A DNA stretch of 32,512 nt from Apostichopus parvimensis (GCA_000934455.1 KN882591.1:124845-157356); one strand, 5' to 3'. Shown: positions 1 through 10,796, counted from the stretch's first letter. Numbers and translations are program-made. Notes: generated by a model from the letters alone, not told the origin.

Positions 1-357
1 TGCTCTGTATTGGCAGTATTGTAGGGGAGAACAGTGAAATTCTCCACAATTGGAAAAAAGGCTGTGGGCATTTATGGTTAAAAATTGAGGCGTACAACTC
101 TATCTAGCCTATACACAATGTCATCGAACAATGCCTGTGGAAAACCTTTTAAGATCAAGGAGACATGAAGCCAGCTGCTTCCTTATCTTCTCTTCTAAAG
201 CAGTGATTATGTGTCACATCATCATGTCTCCCAGAAGACTACCCAGTAGGGTCAACCACATACGGTGCTCAAGTCCTCTGACATGTCCCCGTGGGTGGTG
301 CATCCATCTTATAACCCTAGCCCTTTCTTTACAACTTCCTGCTTTTGTATTTCACAG
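1..357. other. No gene recognised; upstream of hAT exon
   Basis: I recognise no protein here. Short reading frames exist but have no coding character. The stretch ends in a pyrimidine-rich tract with a TTTCACAG acceptor at 350-357, so the hAT gene probably has a further exon or 5' UTR upstream, inside this stretch or before the window. A 5' terminal inverted repeat matching the 3' terminus at 3301-3318 was not found here. Confidence 0.5.
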
Positions 358-2682
358 AATACCATAAGCCACCTGGTCCCGATGACATTTCACAGACTCA
401 ATCGGATGGTCCAACACAGCCAAAGATTTCATATCCCGCCAGGCATCAGGACCACAAGCGGGCGTTCCAGGCAGCATGGTACCAAGTGCACCCTTGGTTG
501 GAATATTCTCAGAGTTCCGATGCTGCCTTCTGCTTCGCCTGTCGCCACTTCCTTGGCCAGAACATACTTGCTGAGGAAACCTTCACCAGTGGTGGATTTT
601 CCAACTGGAAGAAGGCTCAAGGGAAGAAGGGGAAGTTCGCAAAGCACCGTGCTGCAGACTACCATGTCAACGCGATGGTTACCTGGTCGTCATTCAAAGC
701 TAGTCAAAAGGTTTCATTGCTCATACTTTCATAGTCTCCTTATTGCATACATATTCCATTCAACAAGGGAATCATTTTGTCCATCTGGAAGAGCTCCCTT
801 CAATTTGTAAATTCTAATAACGTGTATATATTTTTTCTTTTCCATGCAGATCGGTTCTGTTCAACAGCTACTGAGTGACCAGCACAAGAAAGAAGTCCGG
901 GAGAACCGGCACTTCATCAAGACAGTTGGTGAAATCCTCCTCGTTACAGGGGTGCAGAACATTTCCCAGCGAGGCCACCGGGAAGACGCTACTTCCGACA
1001 ATGTTGGTAATCTGAAACGTTTGCTGCGGTTGGTCAGTGGCCATGATGACATCATCAGGAAGCGTCTGGAAGAGGGTCCTCGGAATGCCAAGTACACGGG
1101 TCCTGAGATCCAGAATGAGATGTTGGCAACCCTAGCCCTAATGGTCCGCGGCGAGATCTTGGCAGAGATGTTGGAGGCTGAGCAGTTCTCCATTCTGGTT
1201 GATGAGACCAAGGATGTCCGGAAAACGGAGCAACTGTCACTAGTTGGGAGGTACTTCCATGGTGGGAAAATCAAGGAGAGCTTCCTCTGCTTTAAAGACA
1301 CGGATGGTCTGGATGCTGCCTCTCTGTGTGAGACCATCATTCAGCTGTTGGGCGGATATGGCCTCGACTACAGGAAGAATCTTGTTGGTCAGGGCTATGA
1401 TGGGGCAGCAGTGATGAGTGGAGCCTTGTCTGGTGTGGCGAAGCGAGTTCAAGAGATTGCTCCTTCAGCAGAGTATGTGCATTGCTATGCCCATAGACTG
1501 AACCTTGTCATCGTGGATGCATGCAAGTCTGTCAAGGAAGCAGGACATTTTTTCGCCTTACTGCAGCAGCTATACGTGTATGTGTCGGGTTCGTATATCC
1601 ACCAGAAGTGGCTGGAAATACAGCGAGAGATGTTTCCAGGAGAGCAGGCCAGAGAGCTCAAACGACTGAGCGACACAAGATGGGCGTGCAGGGCTGATGC
1701 CTGCCAGGTGCTCCAGGCAAGGCTACCAGCAGTGCTTCGCTTGCTGCATCTGCTGAGTGAAGGTCGTGGAGAACGGGCAGTGGATGCCAGAGGCCTACTC
1801 GCCCAGTTGGATGAGAACTTTGTTGCAAGGCTGGTCCTGATGACAGCTTTGTTACAGAAGACTAAGTCGCTCTCCAGCATGTTCCAGCGTGATGACCAGG
1901 ACCTCTCTGCAGCGAGTAACTTGTCAGCGGTCGTCATCCAGCAGTTACAGGTCATGCGGACGAGTGAAGAGGGTCTCGATGAGATTTGGGATACCGTGAC
2001 TCACCTTATCGAGGATTGTAAGGATGACATCACGCCTCCCAGAACGAGGCGGGCAACACGACCATCGCGCCACATGGATGATTACCATGTTCTCGAAGCC
2101 ACCGGTCAGCGGGATCAGGCAACCACCAAAGCCGACTTCAAGATCAACTTCGTGTTCCCAGTTCTTGACCGGATGCTCCAGGAGCTACAGCGAAGGTTCA
2201 GCGACAAAAACCAAGGGCTGATGAAGGGGATTGATGCGCTGACTCCTACAAGCGAGAACTTTCTGGATCTAGAGAGCCTCAAGGTTATCCAGGAGACTTA
2301 CAAGATTACCCTGGAGGACCTGAAGCATGAGGTCCACCAGGTAAAGCGGCTCATTGAAAGAAAGTCTACAAAAGGGGAGATGGTGCCAACAACCATGCAA
2401 GGGTTGCTCATTTTCCTGGAGCCGTACCAAGATGCATTTTTCGAACTGTATCGGCTAACGAAAATTGCAGCAGTGATTCCAGTCACATCAGCCTCATGCG
2501 AGAGGAGTTTCTCGGCGATGAAGCTCATCAAGACGTACTTGCGGAACTCCATGGGTCATGATCGTCTTAGTGACCTGGGCATGTTGTCCATAGAGAAGGT
2601 GAGGGCAGAAGGTCTGAACATGGAGCTGTTTGTGGAGAAGTTTGCTTCTGCGCATAACAACAGGAGAATAAAGCTGGTCTAG
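358..2682 (+). CDS. hAT transposase, TTF-type zinc finger/ZMYM-like, two exons
   Basis: This is a cut-and-paste DNA transposase that would act in the nucleus on hAT element ends. Exon 358-710 encodes a TTF-type finger: WYQVHPWLEYS, then CFACRHF, a GFSNWKKAQGKKGKF stretch and a closing H-x5-H-like segment. A 139-bp intron (711-849, GT...TGCAG, phase 0) leads to exon 850-2682, which is open for 611 codons. Numbering from the ATG at 844, the DDE core shows VDE (D120), VGQGYDGAAVMSG (D186), YVHCYAHRLNLV, DTRWACR (W280) and the C-terminal hAT dimerisation block TSASCERSFSAMK (E553). No frameshift or internal stop is seen. The true start codon is not visible; exon 1 begins at an acceptor and has no good ATG. 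A domesticated ZMYM-like host gene is the alternative, but the intact core near a hAT-like terminus favours a recently active element. Confidence 0.9.
711..849 (+). other. Intron of the hAT transposase gene
   Basis: The stretch between the two hAT exons is AT-rich, has stops in all frames, begins GTTTCA after AAAAG and ends with a T-rich tract and TCCATGCAG. Both flanking exons meet at a codon boundary, so removal joins the TTF finger to the DDE core in frame. Confidence 0.75.
2667..2672 (+). terminator. Possible poly(A) signal overlapping the hAT stop
   Basis: AATAAA lies inside the last codons of the hAT open frame, just before the stop at 2680-2682. It could end the transcript with a very short 3' UTR. 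This is a bare hexamer match, so the call is weak. Confidence 0.25.
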
Positions 2683-3253
2683 ATCCTGGCTATTAGCCAT
2701 AGTCTCCCCAAGCTGGAGTCTACAGTCATTAGGTAGCAATCGCGTATCGGCAGCATACTGTGATTACTGAACCATAATGTGCATATTTTTTTGTGAGTTT
2801 CTATATCTTACCTGAGTAGAAAGGAGATTCAATTTTGCACAAGCTGACTAGCACTATGTCATATGTGTGGTGCAGTCTGTAATTCCACATAAAAATAATT
2901 GCCCATGATGCTGATGCATATTTCCTTTGACTTTGTTTCTTGACCTCAATGTACTGCTACTAGCCTACTATACAAAGAGTAGTAGAGTACATGTTCTGAA
3001 GTTGTACGGGTAGCTTTATCCGACTCTGTATTGAAAATGTGAACATGTTACTTGTTTTTTATAGTAATTTAGCCCTTTGCTTCCAATCCCCTAGTAAGAT
3101 TGTGAGGGTCTACAGTCCAATGAAAGTTAAATGTTGATTTAGTCATTTTGAGGGCCCCAATCCCTCCCATTAGTCCTTGTCTTGTCTTGTCTTGTTTTCT
3201 TGTCTGGTACTATGCAAACACCAACTAGTGGTTATCACTGCATAGAGGATATA
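2683..3253. other. Presumed hAT 3' region, no gene
   Basis: AT-rich non-coding DNA between the transposase stop and the hairpin at 3254. It contains a short TTGTC pentanucleotide run at about 3177-3196. I infer that it is the non-coding 3' part of the hAT element, because a hAT-like terminus lies at 3301-3318. Confidence 0.45.
3177..3196. repeat. Short TTGTC microsatellite
   Basis: About four consecutive copies of a five-base unit (TTGTC) with one following variant. Simple sequence only. Confidence 0.8.
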
Positions 3254-3292
3254 ATCATGGAGCTATAAACTCCCAGTTTATAGCTCCATGAT
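3254..3292. repeat. Perfect 18-bp inverted repeat with 3-nt loop
   Basis: Bases 3254-3271 are the exact reverse complement of 3275-3292, with CCC as the loop. The stem contains GAGCTATAAACT. It lies 9 bp before the hAT-like terminus, so it may be a subterminal hairpin of the element. An assembly foldback or a small insertion footprint is the alternative. Confidence 0.85.
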
Positions 3293-3300
3293 ATAATATA

Positions 3301-3318
3301 ATCCTAGCTACGCTACTG
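3301..3318 (+). repeat. hAT-like 3' terminal inverted repeat
   Basis: The 18 bases atcctagctacgctactg are repeated exactly at 4290-4307. Read on the other strand they begin CAGTAGCGTAGC, which resembles the CAGTGGCG/CAGGGGCG ends of many animal hAT elements. It is the first such end downstream of the intact transposase, so I infer that it is the element's 3' end. The partner 5' end was not found in the window, and no target duplication could be tested. Confidence 0.5.
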
Positions 3319-3501
3319 CATGCTAGGTAGGAGGTAGTCCGAGTAATCAGAGAGTTCGGATGGGCACAACAGGACAAGCTCCAGGCAGCACTGGCCCCGT
3401 AGTCTGGACATTAACAACAGTCCGGCTAGGGCTGAGGTGTCGGGATCATAATCACCTGCAGCCAGGCGTTATCTGTAGCATATGCCCCCAACTTTCTTTT
3501 T

Positions 3502-3729
3502 CCTATAAAAACATAGGTGAATTTCACTCCATGGGAGTGATCACTGAGCACATTCCGTTATAAGAGTGAATTTCCACTCCATTGGAGTAAATCTTAACTC
3601 CTAATAGAGTTACATTCACTCATATTAGGAGTGAGGGTTAACTCCAATAGAGTTAAATTTCACTCTTAATTTGAAGTGCGCCGAGTGATCACTCCAATGG
3701 AATGACATCCACTCATTTGTTTTTAGAGT
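3502..3729. mobile_element. Palindromic foldback MITE
   Basis: The whole 230-bp stretch is an imperfect inverted repeat centred near 3614.5. The left arm motif GGGAGTGATCACT at about 3533-3545 pairs with AGTGATCACTCC at 3684-3695. The outer parts (CTATAAAAACA on the left, TTTTTAGAG on the right) also pair. Each arm is built from shorter palindromes of the ACTCCATTGGAGT type, so there are nested hairpins. It has no coding capacity. The structure fits a non-autonomous DNA transposon with very long terminal inverted repeats. The mobilising family is not known, and no clear target duplication was seen. Confidence 0.75.
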
Positions 3730-4049
3730 GTTGTTAGATATATGAAGAAGAAATTTACATACCAATACATGTTATCGGTCATCGATTGGCACAAAAACCC
3801 AGATTCTGATGACAGCTGCCTCAAGAAACCCAATAAATGGCCTAATTAGCACCGAGCCACCAATGTGGACCATTACCGAAACATCGATGCGTGTTAGTCT
3901 TCCATCCCCTTCCTCTAATGCTATTTAAGTCCACATGTGGGCATATCCTGCAACCGGTAGCCCACAGGGGTTTGAGTTGGGAGAAAGGCCTTGACACTTT
4001 GAAACGACAAATGATGCCAACTTCCCTCAAGTTAAAAGTCTGGCTGAGT
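3730..4049. other. No gene recognised
   Basis: Moderately AT-rich DNA with no coding-like frame I can support. The right half may belong to the repeat that ends at 4307, but I cannot place its left boundary. Confidence 0.45.
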
Positions 4050-4307
4050 TGGCAAGGCCAGTCAGCATGAAAGAGAAAAAACTTTTTTTGCATTTCTGTC
4101 ACCAAAGTTGCACATCTTTTTGGTTGCTATTTTGCCTCACAGGTGCCATCTCCTGCGATCTGGGGGGTGCTGAAATCTCAAATTTTCTCTGTACGCTCCG
4201 CGCCAACCATGGTGGCGCTCCGCTTAGATAGTAACCTCTGGCCCCCCCACAAGAAAGAACAGCCCCCCCATGGCCCCCCCACTCAAAAAATCCTAGCTAC
4301 GCTACTG
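4050..4307 (+). mobile_element. 3' part of a non-autonomous hAT-like repeat
   Basis: The right end is the same 18 bp as at 3301-3318. It is preceded by C-runs (about 4242-4281) and by a GC-rich segment with CGCTCCGCGCC and GGTGGCGCTCCGC around an ATGG centre. I recall this layout (G/C-runs next to a CAGTGGCGTAGC-like end) from repeats common in invertebrate genomes; that recollection is not a search result. The left boundary is uncertain. Confidence 0.5.
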
Positions 4308-6156
4308 ATTCTTGTCATGTACATGTTTCCTCTGATTTATTAGTGTTTAAGTATCCTTGGACACCCTACGAAATATATTAATGTTTGTATGAATTTAGAT
4401 ATAGATTTCCTTCTGATATAAGTGCAAACATGTACAGGTTAAAATTTATGATATACTTTTGTTTTAGGGAAGATAATTAGTGAGTTTCATGTTAATAGGG
4501 TAGTGACACATTGATATACTTCCGACAACTCGAAAAGTGTAATGTCAGTCATAACTCTCAATTTAGTTTAGATTACACATGTCAGGTATGTGATTCATAT
4601 AGTCGTACATATTTCTAGTTGTACTGTGTCTAGTTTCAATTGCTTCACTCTTTAACTTAGCTGATAACTGATTTAATTGTCTGGCTGTTCAGATTTTGAA
4701 CAACGTGTGTCTTCCTATAGCCAAAGTTAGGCTAAATGTTGAGTTTGTGTTCTAGCAATGAAGTAAGTGTTTGGACCAATTGTTTTTTTGTTTGTTACTA
4801 TTTGGAAGCCTGCATAGCAGAATTATTTATTCCACAAAGCTTGTTGTAATTTCCCAATTTAGCAATTTGATTCAAATATTGAACTGATTTCAAGATGTTA
4901 GGTCATTCTCGAAATTTATGGTACTTTTCTATTTTCAAACCTTGTCAATACCATTACCTTATCCAATTCACAACCAACTTCTTTCTTTATATTGGTACAA
5001 TTTTGCAGAGTGCTAGACGCAATACAGAAAAACGCCTAAAAAAGTCGCTGGTCTATGGATTCTGTTGTCAAGTAAACGGAAAAACATCCTTACGGGTGAT
5101 TGAGTACAGCTACCCGAAAAAAAATTCAAAAAGGTACGGTGGTAAACTGCATTGAAAAATCTCTTATAGACTTCTTAATAGGTGTTTCTGAAAGGTGAAA
5201 TTTAGATGTATTGTATCAATACTGCTTGTTTTCCTCAAATTTGTCCCCGCTTATTTGTCTGATCAGAGGGGAACAACTGTGGAGTCCAAACCAGATTTAA
5301 AGAATATTATTCGAGTTATTACTCATTAATTCATTTCAGGTTTTTGGTTTGCTATCGCTGGGCTGTGCATGCACAAGCAGCACACTGTTTTCATGTGAAC
5401 ATTCTTTATGTGTGAATATTTTTTTCTGCTATGTATGTTGGACTTCTTACTTATATGTATATCAACTGGTTAAGAGAGTTGTTTTAATAACCTTTTTTAT
5501 TACTGACTAACTAATCTTTGTTGTTTTTTTCTTCAATTTAGATTGACAAGCTATTGCACAGCGGGTAGTGAAGCAAATTAAAAATCTTCCTCATCCATAA
5601 AGTGTCTCATCAAAAGCTACAATGGAATTTTCAGACTTGACCAACCGATCACATTTCCACAAGTGGCTGACTTGTCATACAATTTGTATCATATTTTCGA
5701 TGATGCACATTCAATGGTAATTATTAATTGTATATGTTTGAAAGTTTACTTGACTGATCCAGTTGTTTTTCTGTGTCATTGACCGTTAAATGTACTTATA
5801 TCGGTTGCTCTGGTACTTAAAGGGTAGAAAGTCAACAACCAATTTTGTTGGGTTCCTAACAACACACAAAGTAGGGCTGACGTCACTTACCATTACTGTT
5901 TTAAACTAGATGTAACAGGGATCATTGATTGGAATCCTGCTGGTTACTGCAAGCCTCTTTGCGGTTTAAAGATGAAACTATATTGACATATATATAGTCA
6001 TTTATTTGTAGAACATATGTGCACAATTACAATGTCTGCATCACTGGAACAGTCACACAATGTAGCCCATTATTTGTACAAAGAATGCATTGTTAATATT
6101 TACATAATGTTATTGAATTGTTCAATAAGGGAACATATTTACTTCATAATTTCCAG
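4308..6156. other. No firm gene; one possible exon near 5009-5133
   Basis: AT-rich DNA. The only coding-like piece follows a TTTTGCAG acceptor at about 5008 and ends at AAAAG|GTACGG near 5133. It would encode a short basic segment (NTEKRLKKSL... then SYPKKNSKR). I do not recognise it and cannot link it to a neighbour with confidence. Confidence 0.35.
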
Positions 6157-6497
6157 TGAGAAACAAACTTCCAATGAGAGTGAACATGGCAGCGTGTGCC
6201 TTCAACATGCTAGACAGAGCAAACGAACAAACGAACAAAATCATTACAAATGAGATGAAGAACACCGTTCAGTTTTATGAGGTTCAGGCCTCATTACTTG
6301 ATAACCTTATTTAAAACTTGGAGCTGCATCAAACCCGGTCACTGAAGGAAGAAGGCCTGTTAGTTCTTTACAGAGGAAAGAAGTCTTCGATTGATTCTTT
6401 ATCTTCGATATTAAAAACTTCATTTGCTATAGCAAGTAGTGGAAATATGGATATTCCTGTGAATCAGTTAATCTTGAGTGAAGAAGAAGATGAGTAG
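6157..6497 (+). pseudogene. Unrecognised terminal exon with one in-frame stop
   Basis: After the acceptor TAATTTCCAG at 6147-6156, one frame runs about 113 codons to TAG at 6495-6497, broken only by TAA at 6312-6314. It encodes a helical-looking segment (ANERTNKIITNEM, then YEVQASLLDNLI) and ends in an acidic tail, SEEEDE. An AATAAA lies about 100 bp downstream at 6597-6602, as expected for a last exon. I do not recognise the family. The single stop suggests decay of an older gene or transposon. A chance open frame is possible. Confidence 0.35.
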
Positions 6498-6596
6498 TCC
6501 GACCTATCGATAATTTTCATATTGAGAAAATGTGTACATAACAGAGACTTAAAATGCAAGGTCCATTAGTAACATGTTATTACCAAATGGTTTCCT

Positions 6597-6602
6597 AATA
6601 AA
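6597..6602 (+). terminator. Poly(A) signal after the 6157-6497 exon
   Basis: AATAAA about 100 bp past the TAG at 6497. It supports reading the preceding frame as a former last exon. AT-rich DNA makes chance matches common. Confidence 0.3.
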
Positions 6603-8231
6603 CATGTAACTGGTAAAACAAAAACAAAATCACGAAATGCCATCAGATAGGATCTCTATTAATCCATGTTATGAAAATTCTTACTGCTTGCAATATGTTA
6701 TTTCCATTTTCAAATTATGTTTTGGTAAGACAATATTTTTATGCTCAGTGCAAGAAAACATTTTATTAATCTTTTGTTATCAAGTTTATATTCAACAGAA
6801 GGAAGTTGTTGTTGTATTGGTTACATCAGAAGAGATGTAATATGGAACCTATATAAGTTGCAGGATATATATCCTCTTCTCTGGAGATGATTTTTCCATG
6901 ATTGTCAATTATCAGACATTTTTTTCTTGCCAATCCCAGTGATGATGGAGTTTATACTTCCAAAGTTTTTACCTTCATGAGGTTGATTCTTTGGAGCAAA
7001 TATTCTTATAGATTTGCATGACTTTATTTAGTTTTATTTCCTGGTCAGTAACTTCGACTTGTGAACATGTATTTTCAACTACGTCGAAGAAGGAGGTAAT
7101 AATGCATAATAAACATGAACTTCTATCATATTTCAGGCAGTGCCTCTAGCTGTAATAACTTGTCCTTAAATTTTATAAAAGGTATGTTAGAAATACATGT
7201 TCTACTATAGGGCAACACTACAGTGGTATTGTAGGTTTACGGGCCATTTTCAGGCCTTATGTGGAGTGGGTGTGTTTTGTATAGCTCACATCTAAGTGAC
7301 TGAAATGTTTGATAGGTCTTGAAAGTTCATACTATGGAGGAAGGTGACCCCAATATTACTGACCGTGTGGGTTTTTTTTCTCTCTCCAATTTCTAATTTC
7401 GACATGTAACACTCAATTGAAGACATATAATAGATACTTTAGGGAAACGAATTGTACTTGCTGCCGAGCAAGTGGCATGATAAATGAGTGGGATTTAAGA
7501 GTTGAAAGACTTTATAGAAGGATGTTCTCACTGGGTAGCTTGATAATTTGGTGATAATATATTTTGGTGATATATATTGTCATAACATACTGCATCTCAC
7601 ACTTGATTGGTCTATTCATCATTTGACTAGATATCCACCTGTCGCCACCCACCCACACCCTTACTGAAAGTAGATGATTGTGGACGATCTGTCATGTACC
7701 CTCGCCGCCCCCCCCCCCACTCACCCAACCACGCTAGAAGCTACTTCCAAAGTAAATTGTTAGAAAGGTTAACATTTGTGTGGCCTCCATATTTGTGGGG
7801 ACGTTATCGCATGGGAAAAGGTGGCCGAACTCGTATTGACGTACATTTCTTAAAATACCTATTGCCATATCTTCGGGGAGCTGGGCAGTGACATTATTCA
7901 TTGACGTATTTATTAAAATTTGGGAAATGACAATCATTTTAAAGAGGGTATGAAATGGAAAAACTACAATTTATCATCGTATTCTGTACACTCGTAGCTT
8001 TCAAATTTATATCAAAACTCGAGGGTTAATAAAATTTCCCAAAAATTATTGTATATATGCTAATTTATGAGACGTGACGACAGTCGAGGAACCCAGCTCA
8101 CTCCCGGGACGCTTTGTTTACATCAAGTGCATAAACGTCTAGTAAACAACAAAACACTTTTGCAGTGCTCTGTACACTGTCGTAATTGAGATTTGCAGTT
8201 TTTCAGTACATTTATCTCGTAACTGCTAATT
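6603..8231. other. No gene; CpG-containing stretch before the THAP exon
   Basis: AT-rich and non-coding up to about 7650. From about 7690 a poly(C) run is followed by sequence with more CG dinucleotides, including TGACGT at 7837-7842 and 7902-7907, and ACGTGACGACAG near 8074. This could be the promoter or 5' UTR of the THAP gene starting at 8232, but nothing decisive such as a TATA box with a start site is seen. Confidence 0.35.
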
Positions 8232-8709
8232 ATGCCCAACCGATGTATAGTTGGAGGTTTCTTCAACATAAGTAAAGACAGAGTTCACCTGCACGCACTT
8301 CTAAAAGACGACAGATATCAAAGAATTTGAACACGTTCAAAACACTCGGTCCGATTTGAAACATGCAACACAAACGTCAGTTATCTGCAGTGGCCATTTC
8401 ACGAAGGATTGCTACGATCCATCATTCAAAATTAAGGAAAGCCTCGGGATAAAATGCATAACAACGATATTGCCTGGAAAATATCCTACAATGAAGGTTG
8501 CATCTAGTGGAGCGAGCGAAGCCAAGAAAACCGTAGGCAAAACAGTGGACCAGCCTAATGTTACGGCTACGGCTCCTGGTACTAGTAGCACTGGATCAAC
8601 GTCTGGGCAGAAACGGACTCTAGGATTGAGGGTCAAATCAACTCCTCTGGATGAGCCAGGACTGTCAAAACGTCAAAGAATTAGCTCAGAGAGACGGTCA
8701 CAGAAGAAA
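8232..8709 (+). pseudogene. Decayed THAP domain exon of a transposase gene
   Basis: The ATG at 8232 opens a THAP zinc-finger fold: MPNRCIVGGFFNISKD, then the typical VHLHALLKDD. A TGA at 8328-8330 and a frame change follow. The second half continues in another frame as SVICSGHFTKDCYDPSF, the C-x2-H plus F and D pattern of THAP, with a late GKYPTM in place of the usual AVPT. The second zinc cysteine of C-x3-C is replaced by Phe (GGFFN where GGCSN is usual), so zinc binding would be lost. A Ser/Thr-rich then basic linker (LSKRQRISSERRSQKK) reaches a good donor, AAA|GTGAGT, at 8709/8710. I infer that this is the DNA-binding N-terminus of the DDE gene whose pieces lie at 10673-12018. Confidence 0.65.
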
Positions 8710-10672
8710 GTGAGTATAATCAACAGTTCAAATTGTTATGAAAGTGATCCAATATGACTAAGCCTCCAGTAAAGCCTAGGCTAACCTGAGCCTATCCAGA
8801 ACTTAGGCTTGGCTGTATTGGTTGAGGCAATGTAACGTTACTGTTAGTACTTAGTGTGACTACATTGCTAGTGCAAGCACTGTACAGCCAAGCCTTACTG
8901 TAGCCTTGACATAATGCACGCAAATACTAGGCGAAGAAAGGGACCATCAGGAGGAGAGTTTTACCATCTAACTTGAGTGGGCCTATTCGAAAACTAAAGT
9001 TTGTAAGCCTATGATATATCGATGTATTGCTTAATGTGCTACGTGTATAGCCTGGGTACGGTAGGCTACTGACTGCTACCAAAGTAATATGTTTTGAACC
9101 TTTCCGCCGCCATGGCGAAGAGGATCGAAACCTATGACGGAAAGGCATGGCGGTATGTACATATGGCAGAATGGCATTAGATCCGTAGTAGGAATATCAC
9201 ATGCACCATACATTACGTTCCAGTTTTTGTCTTTCATTTGATAGATGGTTGAATAAATAGTGGCAGCAAATGACAGGGAAACTGAAGTCTATCAGACACG
9301 AGATGAAATGGAACTTTAGAAGAGGTGAGTTCAAAAAAGAAATGATGCCCGAGAGGTTGATCTTTCTATGAATGCTAAGTTTGTTACATCCTATTTGTAT
9401 ACTACTGTGATTAGTGCAACTGTTTTCGACTTTTGTATGTGTTTTTGTTTTTTCCTACACCTACTTTCATCTGAAGTATTGTTGATAAAAAGTGTTGTTT
9501 CTAATGCAGTACCATGGTTTCATTTCCTAATTTGCATTTTATTCACATATGGTAGGGCATGATTAGTTATGAGAAAGAGCTTATTCCGATGGATTTATAC
9601 TGTGCCAGTGACAATCTGAGATGTGTCTTGCCTAAACCGAGTATGAGATAACTAATGTTGCCAGCACTATCAGTTACAAGGGTATAACCGTGTATTAAAA
9701 CACCATTTTTTGTGCTTTAAAACCATTCAGTGTTATTACATGGTTAGTTCATTGAGCCAAAACAGTATAGTAGGTGGTTTGTGCCAGGTAGTACGTAGAG
9801 TATTAATGCAAAATTACACTTTGGATTGATCAATGATGTACTGTACATCCTCCTCCTCTCATACAATAGGTGGAATAATCCTCATCTACAAAGTCAGTAC
9901 AGACTATCTTGACAGTTCTTCCAGAAAAGGCAAAGAAGAGGTCGAGAAGAATACACTGCTACCCAACAGGCCTACCAAAAGGTAGTGTATGAAAATATAC
10001 CCTCATACATTGTGAAACACTTATTTCTCAACAACCAGCAGTTTGACTTTTGATAGCAAAGGGAATGTGATTGCACACTCGTCTTTTGTCTTGAATATCA
10101 AATTTTATATAATTTCCTTTTTAATGGACAAGTAGTCATTACTGTGTTGGCTTCAAAAGTCAAGACTAACAATTGATTACAAACTTGACTGCTAATGATT
10201 CACAAAGTCTGATCGAAAACACAAATAGTAAATAGCAGACGGGTAATGAAAAAAAGTGGCATATTAGATAATTGTAATTATCTGGTAAAGCTTGCTTGAA
10301 GGTTAGGTCATTTGTGTAAATAAAGCAAATTAAACTAGTTTCATTCACTCAATATTTGTATATGACAGTCAAAACAGGCAAGCCAATATTACAGTATATT
10401 ATAGTATAATATTACAGGCATTTTTTTCTGTTGTTATGGATAGCATTCAAATACACTTGCATCAGGCATACAAATATGGCTTTTGTGGTTTCAACAATCA
10501 TTTGGTTTGACTTTTTGAAACTTTGTAGGGAAATGATGCTTTAATGAGAGTTGTTCACACAAAAGTTTCGCTGTAACTGTACTGTAACTTTCTGAAACTG
10601 ATTTTGAGGAAACTGTGAGCCGTGCAGTGTTATTAAGAGAAGCAGAGGTAAAATGTTCTCTGTTAACCTTCA
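8710..10672. other. Presumed introns of the THAP-DDE gene
   Basis: AT-rich non-coding DNA with TAGGCTA/AGCCTAGG motifs at about 8763-9075. A weak exon candidate near 9895-9981 carries KAKKRSRRIHCYP and stops at CAAAAG|GTAGTG. That basic stretch would suit the linker after a THAP domain, but I cannot confirm it. Confidence 0.35.
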
Positions 10673-10796
10673 TCTGAAGAGGACATACTTTCACTTAAGC
10701 CAGTGGAAGAACAGCTCATTGAAGAGGATCAATCTGATTGTGATTATATACCTTCTGACCACACTCCATCATGTGACTCTGAGACAGATATGTTTG
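10673..10796 (+). pseudogene. Acidic linker exon of the THAP-DDE gene
   Basis: One frame reads SEEDILSLKPVEEQLIEED, then DCDYIPSD and CDSETDMF: an acidic, low-complexity segment typical of the linker between DNA-binding and catalytic parts in this kind of transposase. Exact exon borders are not clear. It lies between the THAP exon and the catalytic segment in the same orientation. Confidence 0.4.

Noticed and set aside
131-810. Overlapping small frames starting at 131 and 265
   Set aside because: They overlap the hAT exon in other frames and show no motif; the 358-710 exon explains the coding signal.
3254-3292. MicroRNA precursor
   Set aside because: The stem is 18 bp with a 3-nt loop, too short for a Drosha/Dicer substrate.
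7694-7937. Frames on both strands around the CpG-containing stretch
   Set aside because: No motif, no splice support in either direction; treated as possible promoter DNA only.
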